NCBI GenBank assembly: GCA_000507305.1
Contig: DF239874.1
Coordinates: 93,649 to 157,648, forward strand
Direction of reading: 5' to 3'
Source: Breviolum minutum Mf 1.05b.01
Taxonomy: Eukaryota > Sar > Dinophyceae > Suessiales > Symbiodiniaceae
DNA: 64,000 nucleotides
Shown piece by piece: positions 36,850 through 48,700 of this stretch. Both the position numbers and the translations under genes were made by a program. Numbering within the stretch: position 1 is the first letter of the stretch; the number at the start of each line of letters is the position of its first letter. Under the pieces are notes generated by a model that worked only from the letters and a program-made list of their open reading frames with translations, was not told where the DNA came from and searched no databases.

Positions 36850-37085
36850 TTTCTCTAGTATTTGAAGACAGCCATCACTTCAGCAGAACCTTGAGCAGTG
36901 TTTGATGACAGTCTTTCAAGACAGCCATCACTTCAGCAAAACTTTGGGCAGTCTTTGATGACAGCCTTGAAAGACAGCCATCACTCCGGCAGAACTTTGG
37001 GCAGTGTTTGAAGACAGTCTTTAAAGACAACCATCACTTCAGCAGAACTTTGGGCAGTCTTTGATGATGATCTTTAAAGCAGTGT
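36850..37085 (+). repeat. 53-bp tandem repeat, four units
   Basis: GCCATCACTTCAGCAGAACT recurs at 36871, 36924, 36977 and 37030, exactly 53 bp apart, with TTTGATGACAGTCTTTCAAG between. It runs into an unrelated frame at 37.09 kb. Confidence 0.93.
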
Positions 37086-37614
37086 TTGAACACAGTCTTT
37101 AATGACAACGCTTTTCTCGAAAGAACCCTTCGCGGCCGCTTTCGGGAAAAATCGGCATGTCTATCAGGACGGGCTAGGAACAGAGTGAGAAATGATGTGA
37201 ACAGCTTAGGAGCTCCACGTGAGGTTCGAGGCAAGGGGGCAAGGAATTGTGTCCGACCTTTGTCGCAAGGCAAGTCGCACAAATCTGTCAGCGCTTCGGT
37301 GAGGATGAGCCAAGGCTGGACCCCAAAAACGCAGGGGTAGGATGTTTGATGGTGTATATGTGTTGCTTTGTTTATCTTAATGTGCAAGGTTGAAATGTTG
37401 ATGTTGTTTTGTTTTGTGCTGCTTGCTATCGATGTTTAGAAAGAGCGGTTCGGGATTACGTTTCCTTTCACGTTTTGATGTTTGGTGTTCTATGCAATCT
37501 TTCAGTGTCTCCGTTATTTGGATTGAACGTGCTTTGCTCCATTATCTGATTTTACGGAATTTACGATAGTCTATTTGTTTTCACCATTCAACCCGTTCTC
37601 TATGATGTATCTTG

Positions 37615-37995
37615 CTATGATCTTGTAGAGTTCTCTCCCTCGTGTCGTTGCTTGAACCAGTCAACTCGTCTTTGGCCTACCCAATCGGAGAAGTCTTCTT
37701 TATCAAATTTATTTGGGTCGATGGTTTCTTTTTCTTTGACGTAGACTTCCAGCATCTCCTCATATGACTCATATGTCTCTCCATGTGCAAACATTTCGTT
37801 TGCCATTTTTTGTTGTTCTCCCCGCTGTTGAGTGGCATTCTTATATTTCACACACCCCATCCTTCCGCTTCCTCGTCAGTCATTTCCAGCACCTCAGTCA
37901 ACCTTTCTTTTAACCATCTCTTGAAGTGCTCCAAGGTTAACTTCTTTGGTTTGCTTTCTTTTAGAGAATGCCCATCCCAATTTTTACTAAAACAT
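37615..37995 (-). pseudogene. Minus-strand coding relic, frameshifted (unknown family)
   Basis: On the minus strand one frame reads KLTLEHFKRWLKERLTEVLE and ends in a stop near 37858. The overlapping frame then continues with charged, protein-like sequence (MANEMFAHGETYESYEEML, VGQRRVDWFKQRH) to a stop at 37615. The two are one base out of register, as in a decayed gene. The family is not recognised; a mobile-element protein is possible. It is opposite in strand to all identified genes of the window. Confidence 0.4.
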
Positions 37996-38999
37996 TTTTT
38001 CATATTTTTTGATTTGATTCATTGCTTGTTTTATCCTTCTTTTTTTCAGGTCATTTATTATTTCTGGGAAGACGGTTCTGACTTTGCAGTCTTCTGCGAG
38101 TCGGTTTTGTTCGGTTTCTCAATTGTTCATTTCTCACACGCATCTCTCTGTTTGTGGGTCATTGGTTTCAGGTAATCCTTACACCCTTGGTAATCTACAT
38201 CTTCATCATCTCTTCGGGTTCAGTTTCATTATCATCATCGAATCCGCAGTATCATCTTCCTCACTGTCGGGCTCAATGGTTCGTCTTCAGTCTCCTAGGG
38301 GATGCCTTCCTGTTCCCTTTTAACCTCAAAGTCTCAACTGCTGTGTTTGTGACATCTGGTCATCCAAACTGTTTAGAAATAGAACCTAAACGGGTTACCC
38401 AAAGAGAAGCTACCTAAGCCTTGTGAAATTGGAAGTGCCTCTGAGCTCGGATGTTTTCTTTGCTGGTTGAATGCTAACTCGGAAAAACTGGCGGGGAGAG
38501 AGAGACCACAGCTTTGCATGAATCTTTTTGCATATATCTGAGAGTGATTGGTAAGTATGCACGAATGTTTGTGGTCCACTGCTTTTGAACGGCGCACCAA
38601 TCGCAACTGCTGGGAACAACCAACAACCATTCTGTCAACAGTATGCTATAGGCTATAGGGTGGGTGCATTTGGAAAATGCTCTATGGTACATCCGGCATT
38701 TGCTCTATGCTGGATCTGTATGCTATATGGTGCATCCGGCATACCCAAAATGGAAAGAACTCCTTCATAAATGCTGGACGTTGCATATGCCAGGAGTAGC
38801 TTTGGGCATCCCCAAATGTGGTGAATATAAGCTCATTGCCGGCGAAGGGCAGCATATATGTATATGCTGCTTGGCATCTGGACATGAGATGAACATGACC
38901 ATATTAGGCTGATGCACGTATGTCCACTCACATCTTTCTGATGGTTGCTGGTATGAAATGACAAACCCATCAAACCCACCACCTGCCATCATTCGTTCG

Positions 39000-39270
39000 T
39001 TCGTTCGTTCGTTTATTCATTCCTTTTCCATTCCCTTCCATTCCCTTCCATTCCCTTCCATTCCCTTCCATTCCCTTCCATTCCCTTCCATTCCCTTCCA
39101 TTCCCTTCCATTCCCTTCCATTCCCTTCCATTCCCTTCCATTCCCTTCCATTCCCTTCCATTCCCTTCCATTCCCTTCCATTCCCTTCCATTCCCTCCCT
39201 TCCTCCCTTCCTCCCTTCCTCCCTTCCTGCCTTCCTGCCTTCCTTCCTTCCTTCCTTCCTTCCTTCCTGG
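39000..39270 (+). repeat. 10-bp satellite (TTCCATTCCC)n flanked by (TTCG)n and (CCTT)n
   Basis: About 17 near-perfect units of TTCCATTCCC run from about 39022 to 39195. They are preceded by four to five GTTC/CGTT units and followed by CCCTTCCT and CCTT runs to 39268. Each unit is two pentamers, TTCCA and TTCCC. Long frames in it are artefacts of the 10-bp period. Confidence 0.95.
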
Positions 39271-39400
39271 GGGTCCAAAGACCATTTTTTACAGGTTGGT
39301 TTCCGAACCACCCTTATTTTAGTAGGGGTTTATCATCTTCGAAAAGGAACCACCATTTTTAAGATGGTGGTTGACTTCCAGGGTTCATTCATTCATTTAT

Positions 39401-39868
39401 TCATTCATCTATCTTGTCTTTCAGTTCGCTCATGGCTTTGAAACTCTCACAGTGGAAGTCTTCACCCTCGTCCGAAAACTCCACCACACCATGGATGATT
39501 TCTGAAACGTTGTGAATCACTTTGATGTAGTCCTCCATCAATGCCGTAAATTTGATGACAGACGGGGTTCGCAGTTTTCGTGGGATGTTGGACTTGTCAG
39601 GACGAAGATAGCGGTAAACTTTTCAGGGGTTCGGTATGACTGAGTGAAAGCTTCTAAACAACTTGTCTATTTGGACATGCGTGAGATTCTGGTTCTCCAT
39701 GGCCAACTTTGCTACTTGCATCGCTTCGACTTCTGTGAAGTTTTTGACCTTGGGTTTGTTCCCCTTGAGACGGGTTTTCTTCACGTTATTCCCAGCACGT
39801 TTTCTTCGCCATTGCACTTCCCCCGCAAACGAGCACACTATTCCCAAAAGAACAAACAATTTTTGCAC
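39401..39868 (-). pseudogene. Minus-strand coding relic, two frames (unknown family)
   Basis: Reading leftward, the first frame has basic and then helical sequence (KVKNFTEVEAMQVAKLAMEN, VQIDKLFRSFHSVIP) and stops near 39623. A second frame continues at once (YRYLRPDKSNIPRKLRTPS, VIKFTALMEDYIKVIHNVSE, HGVVEFSDEGEDFH) and stops at 39401-39403. Both look like real protein, and a single frameshift or tiny intron would join them. With the acidic piece at 40.04-40.22 kb they may be parts of one decayed gene or element. Confidence 0.4.
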
Positions 39869-40040
39869 AAAAACCTTTCATCGCCTTTCTTAATTCGACA
39901 ACTTCTGCGCTAGGGAAGACACTTCGATGAAAGTCAAAGTCTTTGCAACAGTGAACTAATAGTGAGAGACACTGTTGCGTTGCCATGCCACCAGTGCTTC
40001 TTGCAATCTTGAACGCTACGGACGACCACGGATGCACTGT

Positions 40041-40223
40041 TCACGCATCTTCTTCGACTTCGGGGTCATCATCCTTCTCAGACTCCTCCTTGCTCTCTTC
40101 ACCTGCATCATCATCGGTGGTGTCAACAATCTCTTGCGGTGGGTAGGCATACAACCTGCCAGTGTCAAGGTTCATTTTGTAGAGCGTCTTGGTGGGCATA
40201 GGTCTCACCAAGCACCATGCCAC
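40041..40223 (-). pseudogene. Minus-strand coding relic with acidic tail
   Basis: The frame reads WCLVRPMPTKTLYKMNLDTG and ends in an acidic run (TDDDAGEESKEESEKDDDPE) before its stop. It has no ATG start; an in-frame stop lies just upstream. It could be an exon or fragment of the same minus-strand relic as 39.4-39.87 kb. The + strand frame over the same bases looks like an antisense shadow. Confidence 0.35.
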
Positions 40224-40999
40224 AGCACCCCATTCGCAACTTCATCTTGTTGGGGAAAAAAGGACGAGACGTTCACACAGCAACTGCTTCAAAGCGCCGT
40301 TGCAATTGCTGCGCTTCACCTCATTTTGGAACTCTTGACCAAGGTGCTCTCTCTCTCTCTCTCATTTTTCTCAGTTGCTGCTGGCCGCAGAGCATTCTCC
40401 GCGCTGTTTTGCAGCGACTTATGGCATCCTAGCGATGGCATCATCGCGACGGCCTCTGCTGGATGTTGTCAGCAGCATTGCCGAAAGGTGTACGCACCGG
40501 TGGGGTTGTGTATCCCGCAGCCTTCGCCTTCCGCTTCGCCGCCTTGGCGCCTTGAATTTCGCCTTTGGGTCAGCCGCCTTGCTGCACTCCCTCGCCATGC
40601 TGAAGTTGAGACTTGAGATGAGCGGAGCAAAAAGCAAAATGTGAAAAGTCTCTGAACCACTTGCTTGGTGGGATGTGATATCCTCAATGCCAAAGCATCA
40701 ATCAAAACAATTTTGGAAATCTCAAAAAAGTCATTCGCTCTGAACTCTCAAACTCAAGTCCTGGAAAGAATGCTTCCAAAGCTCGAACTCTGCATGATCA
40801 AAATCGGACGTCATCTCCTCTTCAGCGTGGAACATGTCTCCAGCACCTCCCTCCTTGGGTCCTCGGACAAAATGATGGATGACGTTGTTGTCCCCGAGGC
40901 ACAGGGCGTAAGTTGGTGATGGTGTGCAGTCATGGTGGGGAACTCCTTCAAAACTCTTTAAAGGAACCCCCGAACCCACCCTTGTAAATTCAATATGCC

Positions 41000-41260
41000 G
41001 TGGAAGACAGGCCTGAAACCAAACCATGCTCCAAATGTAAAGTTCACCAGCCACTGCACAGGTATATGGAAGGATGGAAGCAGTGCAATACATGTCTTAA
41101 CTCAAACGAACACCTAGAGAACAATATGCTGCTACACCAAGCACAGAAGTATCAACAGCACAGTAAGAGGTACGACCAGAAAAACACAGAAACCATCAAT
41201 GAGAAAACGGGATGTCCCATTTGCAAATGCCTAGTTGTGAAATGTATCTATATACAGTAA
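41000..41260 (+). CDS. Small Cys-rich (zinc-binding-like) exon or fragment
   Basis: About 85 residues with two paired-cysteine motifs: CSKCKVHQ...QCNTC near the start and GCPICKC near the end, separated by a basic Gln/Asn-rich stretch (HQAQKYQQHSKRYDQ). The spacing suggests bound zinc. No ATG begins it, so it is an exon or a remnant. Similar CxxC-spacer-CxxC proteins are found among mobile-element and DNA-binding proteins, but I cannot assign a family. Confidence 0.35.
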   Translation: MEDRPETKPCSKCKVHQPLHRYMEGWKQCNTCLNSNEHLENNMLLHQAQKYQQHSKRYDQKNTETINEKTGCPICKCLVVKCIYIQ

Positions 41261-42772
41261 TGTCTATACACAGTAAACTCAAAAGCATCAAAGGAGACTA
41301 GCATAATGCCATAAAGCGTACATCATAAACCCAAAAGAGACAACATACAAACATCACACCCAACAGCTCCCACATGTTTTGTTCTTTTTCCCTCAGACCC
41401 TCACTGTCAAAAGTTGAGAACGCTTTTTTACACGCTTGAGACTTGAGACTTCTTACTGTACATATCCATGTCAATCTAGCTCCACATACCTCTTCTTGTA
41501 TCTAATTTCCAAGAGATTCTGAAGCGCAGTTTTAACTTAAAACCTTCAAAACTCAGCGTCACTTTTCTGAAACAAACACACCAATGAAAGAATGCACCCA
41601 CGATGGAACAAATGTCCCCACCTACACTGCGAAAGATGAAGAATACTGAGCAGCTTATTTGAGGAAGCTTTGAGTATTTTGGAAATTAGTGACCAGCAAA
41701 ACAAAAGCAGGTGTGCACCTGGTGTTTCTTATTGAGTGGGGAAGGTCCAAAAACTGGGATTTCAGAAGCTGAACCTTTTACTTTAAGTTTGAGTGACATG
41801 TATGTGACATGTCGCTTGTTGAGATACCCTACTTCTTTGGGTATTTTTTGCCAAGTTTTTCTTCTCGTTGGGGTGCCACCCTGGCATCACGGCGTGGTAC
41901 CAGGATGCATAGAGCTGCGGATGTCGAGAGGGTGGACTCTGGAACCGAAGAAGACAAGGCAGCAGATGCGCCTTGCTTCGCAGGGCCCATAGGTATGCAT
42001 GATTTTGCATGTGTGTGTGTGTGGCTCTAGGCTTTCCTATTGCCCCTTAACTCTAAAGGTATCTAAAGGATCAATTCGAATTCTTTACAAGGATGCTTCA
42101 GATCACGAAGAGTCAACTGCTGTTGAATGGAGCGCGCAGTGATGCGCACAATATTTTTTTGGCTACTTGGAGCCAGTCTAAAGACCGCAGATTCGGTGTT
42201 TTTGCAGTTCGTGTACAGTAGGTGATAGGTGGCCATCTGAGCTGTGTGGCATTCTCCCTCGATCCGATGTTGCTGAGGCGGCAAATTCAGGTGATTTGGA
42301 GTTGGAGTGCGAAAGTGTAAAGAGCATTAATACAGATGACTTGTGGCACGTGTGAGATGACAAGTCATGACATCAAGTCATGAGAAGTAATTTTTCACTT
42401 TGCATTATCTGCTCTGCCAAGCAGATGTAGTTGCGTAGTAGGGTCTCGAGAAGAGACTGCCCGAGATGAAAACCTGAGAGCCAGGATTGCCTGAGTCAGT
42501 GGGAGTCCAAAAGTCAATTTCTTTGCTGATGCCTTGATTCACCTTGCGGTTTCCGCACTTCTGCACATCGTATCTGTCATGATGCCGACATTTCGAACAT
42601 GAAGCTGCCTGTCATCGCATTTAGCTGCTGATTTCGATCTTGGTTTGTTGCAAAAGTGACTTGCGCTGTGCATGTGCAGTTGGTGTGTCTGCCTTTTGGC
42701 TTTAAAACATTTCGAAATTGCGAGAAAGATGCTTGCAAAGCAGGGCATCCTTGGCACCTTTTCTTGCCAGTG

Positions 42773-45700
42773 ATGAAGGCAATATGGACAGTGCTTGCAG
42801 TGCTTGTGTCTTGTATTTGCTGTTGCTTTTAACCTTTCTCAATTCTGTTTTGCATTTTTTCCACCATGTCATGGAGAGAACATGAATGAGTTTGCTTCCC
42901 GTCCTTATTCTTTTAGTTTTAGTTTTTTGAGTGTTCCTCATGTTGAAGCTCTTTTCTTTCTTTTGGGCTTGGCAATGCAGATGTTTCCAAACCATTCAAC
43001 TGCCTCTTCCACTGGTGGGCTATGGAAACGGTATGCTATGGTTCTAAGATTTGGACACCATTTTAATTTGATTCCTGGAAATTTTTCTGGTAGACTCTTC
43101 GCTTTGGGCGTTTACGTGTTTTGTTGGTGTCGAATTCGACGGTGTCGAAGGTCAGCTCGAAGAGCTGCCTGGACAATGCAATTTCGGAGGAGTTTCGTCA
43201 GAAGTTGGTGGGCAATCAAACGAGTCCTCGTCCTTTGGGAATTTGGAATATCTATGGTCGCAAATTTTCAGTAGATACTCCAGTTGCTCTGTTCCAGATC
43301 TTAGTAGAGGAACAATTGGGTTATGAAGTTTTTGCAGATGCAAGAGGGACAGGCAGTGTGACGGATGCCTTCTATGGCCTTGCCGGATGTGAACAGCCAG
43401 AGAACAAGACTAATCAGTCTTGCACCGGCAAAGCCACGCGACACCATGCAGCAATCGGCCTGCACGTTTCGAGCACAACAAACAACATCACCATGTTTCA
43501 CTACACTCGAGTGCAACGACTCCGCATGGGTGGAATGTTGGAGGACCTGGGGAGTGTTGGCTTTGTCAGCCAGACGGGGCTACAAATCAGTAGCTTTACT
43601 CTGCAAAAAGCCTTGGACACCTCAGCTCCTCTCTTCTTAGATGATTTTCGGAATTATGATGCGAGGTATCACGAGCCTCAACGGTTTTTCCGCCGGCTGG
43701 ATGAGATTGATGAGAATTTGTTAATTCCTTGCGATGCCTGGAATTTCAAGATCAGTGAGGGTCTGGCAGAATATGTTGAAGCCACAGCAGATTTTGCAAC
43801 CTTGAACCGAAGCAGCAGCACAATTTCATGTTCCGGCAGATGGTGGCTGGCTCCAAGTTGTCGATCAGGACAATCGATCAGATGCTTTCCATGTATCACT
43901 CCTTTGAGTGATGGCGCTGCCGTCTTTGCGGGCGAGATCATGCAGAAGGTACCTCAGACAGAAATGAGAAAAATCCAAGTTTTCCAGGTTTTCCAGTGGC
44001 TTTCCAGGTTTCTGAGGTCACTGCCAACTTGCTTGGGATTTCCCGAGATTTTCTTGAGAACAACTTAACTTGCATTGTAAAAAATGAAAAATGAATACAC
44101 ATGATGAATAGAGCATAATGCAACGAGTGAGTCACAGCAGTTCTGGTCCTTGGAGCCGAATCCTGATCCAATTTCAGATGTCAGATGCGAGACAGCGCGA
44201 GATAGGGCCACATAGAATTGCATAGCATTAGTTCTAGGTGTTTGTGAAGGGATTGTGCCATGGTGCCTTCGTGGAGAAATGACACACAACACATACAAAT
44301 TGCTTTCAAGTCACGAATTGTTCAGTTCATGCAATTGGATTTTTACACAGTCTGCGCAAGATTAGATTTTGTTTGATTTTGTGGGGGGTTTGCGAGAGAC
44401 TTTGAAAGGCTACCTGGTGGCATATGCCCTTGGCTTTGGGGGTGGCCCATTACAATGGAAGCTCAGCATTTCGGAAGCTGGTGCTGGGATACCGTGATGT
44501 AATGTTCATGTTCTGGGAGCCAAGTGTGGAATTTCAAGAAGTCTCTCCAGTCTTCGTGCGTTTCCCAAGTTACAATTTCACACAATGGTCCAATGGTATC
44601 ATGGCTTCGACGAGGGAAGCAGATTATCCAAGACACATCGTGAGTCATGAGTTGGCAGCATTGGCACCAGACGTGAGAGTCATGATGCAGCGCATGAAGC
44701 TGTCATTGGAGGCATTGAATCAGATGATTCTTTGGAGTTATGAGTTTTCTCTCACAAGTGACTGCTTCACATGTGCTGCTTATCATGGAGCTTGCACCTG
44801 GTTGAAGCAGAACAAAGACACCTGGACGAAATGGATCCCACAGCAAAACGCGTGCTTCGCTGGACAGGGCATGTACTCCGTGCCTCATCTGAAGTTGAGT
44901 AGTCATGAAGATGAAAGGGAACGGAAAAGACAGAAACAAAGAAAGTAAACAAAAACCTGAAACGATCTAGAACACAAACACCCGCCAAACATTGAAAAAC
45001 ATGAAAAAGCTAGGGGGAACTTAAAAAGTATAGAATGAAGGTTGGGAAGATGACGATGCTTGACGATGCACGCAAAGAGCATGAAACTGAAGCAAGACTT
45101 CGGTTTGTGTCATATCTGTGTGTCCGTGTCGATTCTTGGTTCCGGGAGTTTCCTCGGGAGTTTCCATGTTTCCTGCCAATGCAGGCAAAGCAGGAGGCCT
45201 TCGTCTCAGAGCGTGGCAACGATGTGACATGCCAGGCCTGTCCACCCGGACGCTCCTCCGCATTGGTCACTGACCAAGATGGAGACACCGCAGAGTGCCG
45301 TCCCCTGGCAACTCTACCGGATCCCACGGCAAATGGAAATGGATGAAAAGAGGATGAAAAACATCGAATCTAGTACACGAGGAATTTTAATTTTCAGGTA
45401 ATTTCTGGAGCTATGTCCTTCATGTCACAGCAACATCTGGGTTTGCAGATGTCTGCATGTTTTTTCTCCGAGGTCCTTGTGATCCGGGTTCGGTGCAGCC
45501 TTCGATGTCAAAAGTCTTTTGCGACCTGTGTCCGGCCGGTAGCTATGCTTCTGGCAGCGGACTGGTGGAATGCACTCGCTGTGAGGAAGGCCCGGGATGT
45601 CGCTGGGATGCCGGGACAGCACACCCACTCGAATAAGCAGATGGTTCGGATCCACCTTGTGACAGTGGATGAACAATCTATTCATGTGTATGGAGGAGTC

Positions 45701-48700
45701 AATACTATCACTTTCCACTCGAGGACTGAGAACTGCTCCAGCTAGAAATGACTGTATATATATATATATATACATTAAAATTCCTAAATTGTTGTTTTGA
45801 ATAATTTCGAACCGAAAGTCTGTCAGATGGGACAATGGGAGAGACGCAACAAGATTCATAGCTTGAGCCCTCGTGACTCAATCTGAGCTTGTTCAGGCCA
45901 ATTCATGATTCCGTGAATTCACGATCCAGAACATTGGGCGAAATTCTAGGTCTTAGGATGTCCTAGGTTTCTCTCGAGTCGATATTCTCTCGGATCGTTA
46001 TCCTTTCAACTTCACGGCCCTCTCGACACAGTTTGTTTTTAATGATTTGTCCCTGACGAGGCAAATTTCAAAATCAGAGCAACATGACAGAATGCCAGAG
46101 CTGCCCACTTGGGATGACAACTACAATGTTGGGTGCCATGTTTCCTTGGGAATGCGTTTGTATGGAGGGTTGGTCACTTGGATTCAGATAGCAGGGCTTT
46201 GATGGCTTTTTGATGGCCTTTTTGTAGGTCAGCTTTGCAGTTTGTGATCTTTTTTCACTAAGAACTTTTCATTGGTTCGAAATGGGACAGAGAGAACTTC
46301 CGCTTGGGGTAGTTTGTATACAAAGCCGAGGTATCCAGCCCAAGGTTGGATCAATGGGACAGCTGTCCAATGTTCTACACCAGATTGTAGGGATGATGTG
46401 TGTGTCCGATGCCCTGAAGGCATGTTTTGTCCAGGTTTATCGCTGGAGCTCCCATCGCAGAAGCCTGGATTTTGGGCCAAGGCGATGGTGACAGTCCGAG
46501 ACAGGGGCACCGGCGATGGCGACCACAGCCCATGGCCAGAGAATGTGGGGATGGAAATTTGGGGTGGGCCTTTCACCGTTTTCCAATGTNAGTTTTCGAT
46601 GTCGTCCGCGCTGACACGAAGTGTTTGGTGGTGGTCTTGACGTCCGAACTTTTGAACCGGATGTGGTGTGCTGGCGAGATCGCATCCGCACACAAAAACA
46701 AGGTTCCCATCATCCCACTGTACTGTGATGGCTACGCGTTCCCGGACCATGACAGCATTGATGTTATTGAATCCGTTTGGACAGAGGAGCAGCAATCGAC
46801 TTTGATCAGCTATGGCATCTCCATGGATGATATCAAGGTGGGCAAACGGCAAAAGCTGATGGAATAAGGTCCAGGCTTTCTCAATCGTTCTCATACTCCC
46901 TCATACACAGACAGCATAGACAGGCATAATATGGCATAATAAGATCAGATACGCCAAAAGAAATTTCTGACAAAGAAGACCATCTTCAAATGCTTATGGC
47001 TTGCTGAGCCGCAGTCTGAACGCTAGAAATTCTACTACAAAGCCTCAGAGTTGCCTGGTGAATACAAGACTCATGCCTAGCAGCCCGTACAAATGACGAG
47101 ACTCTCTCCAGGCATGAAAGCTCGCCGCACTGTAGTCAGTAGTCATCTCGGTCCTTCTGGTTGTGGAACAATACACCTCATTAGAGTATAAGTATCCTAA
47201 AAACGTGGGGGAGATTCTGATCTACTTCAGCTCAAACACATAAAGAATCATCAAGATACGTATCAAGCCATATGCAAAACCATTTATGATTATATACTGT
47301 ATAATTTGTACATGTATTTTAAAATAAGAATTCCGGATTGTTCCTGCAGGAGGCATACAAGTTCGTGGCATCCTTGCATGGCATTGACTTGAAACGCGCA
47401 TGGTCCTTGGAAGCTCAAGAGGACGCCGTGCTGCACGTCCTCACAAGGCTCTACAACCGCCCCGGCCGCCTCGCCACTCCGGCACCCGCGCCGTTGGGCA
47501 GTGCCTCGGCAGCGGAATGGTGGAACTTGTGGCGGAGCGACACGTAGCGTGTGGAGACAGATGGATAAAAACTGATGAAAAAGGATCATTTTCGGGCATG
47601 ATATCAGTACGCATAGTATCGTTTGATCAGCTTCATGCTTCTTCCATCTCATATTTTTCGGGATGATGTCAGTACGTTCGCTTCATTCTTAAATTATATT
47701 AATCCTTATACGGCTTGTACGTGCTGCACTGATGTACTGTAGTCACAATGTAGTCACTCTACCTACTGTGCTGATGTGATTGGATCAGACATTTTGATAT
47801 GCCAGTGAAGCAATTCAGGTTTCTGAGATTTCACGGAAGGTAGAATCGCAAGGATTCAAAAAGCTTTAAGCTTAGATCCCATCCTCAGTCTGAATCAAAA
47901 AGCCTATGCGATTCTATTCGTCTATCGGTCTGTCCGATCTGTCCAGCAACTTCAACTTGTTCGGGTGTGTTTTAGGGGCAGTCGTGTGGTCTGTTTCAAA
48001 GTTTTTTCACATTTTTCACATCTTTGTGTCTTTCCAGCATGCGACGTCATGGCATGGCACCGCTGAGGTGCCAAGATTGTCATTTGTGTCGCTGAGACGC
48101 CTGAAGCAACCTCTGCTGGTTTCATCTTGCAACAGATGGTCCAGAGAAACTTGCAGATCTTCACCTTCTTGGTGAGACAACCTTCCCAAGTCTCCATTGC
48201 CACTTGTGCCTTAGTGATCTTGAGTCAGGGCATTTTGACGGATGCTAATTTTGCACAGACTCTTCTGGCTCTGAGATGCTTGGAGTTGAATCACGGAGCT
48301 TTGTCGGGGCAAAACATCCAAAGGCATTTTGGAGATTTTTCGACTTTCATATCTTTCTCTTTTGCTCTTGGTAGATCCTCCAAGATCTTGATAAAGTTTT
48401 GTCACATGCTCAGATCGGTCTTGCTGCTTTGTTCTTCTTTTGACTCTGCTGGGTAGCACAAGCCAAGCCTCGAGGAAAAGCCCATGCTTCGATTGTGCCA
48501 ATCAACGATGGCAGCTTCTATTTTCCAGCAATGGCCTTCTATGCTGATGTGTCAAGTCTGCAAGAGAAAGCTTACACACTTCATCAAACTTGTAGGAAGG
48601 GCTTCTACAGAGTGAGTAGTGCTGTAATGTGTTAGTCTAAGTTTTCCTTTTATTACAAACATCCGATGACACCTGTGGATAATAATGAGTGTAGATTGCT

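Larger units (their letters stand above)
34434..42772. other. Repeat-rich region between receptor genes A and B
   Basis: Mostly minisatellites: a C/A-only block with an assembly gap (34.68-35.78 kb), TAC arrays (35.78-36.35), a 74-bp array (36.35-36.70), a 53-bp array (36.85-37.08) and a 10-bp satellite (39.02-39.20). Minus-strand coding relics lie at 37.6-38.0 and 39.4-40.2 kb, and one Cys-rich + frame at 41.0-41.26 kb. From 41.3 to 42.77 kb I see nothing firm. None of this looks like an expressed full-length gene. Confidence 0.6.

Noticed and set aside
38958-39362. Frames with SIPFHSLPFP or EGNGREWKGM repeats
   Set aside because: Translation of the 10-bp satellite; open only because of its period.
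39975-40616. Plus-strand frame of 213 codons
   Set aside because: No family resemblance; part of it is antisense to the more protein-like minus relic at 40.04-40.22 kb, and the Leu/Ser run comes from a (CT)n stretch.
42795-43274. 159-codon + frame overlapping the start of gene B
   Set aside because: It is out of frame with the conserved gene B exon at 43151 and is explained as a shadow; only the ATG frame at 42773 gives a plausible signal peptide.
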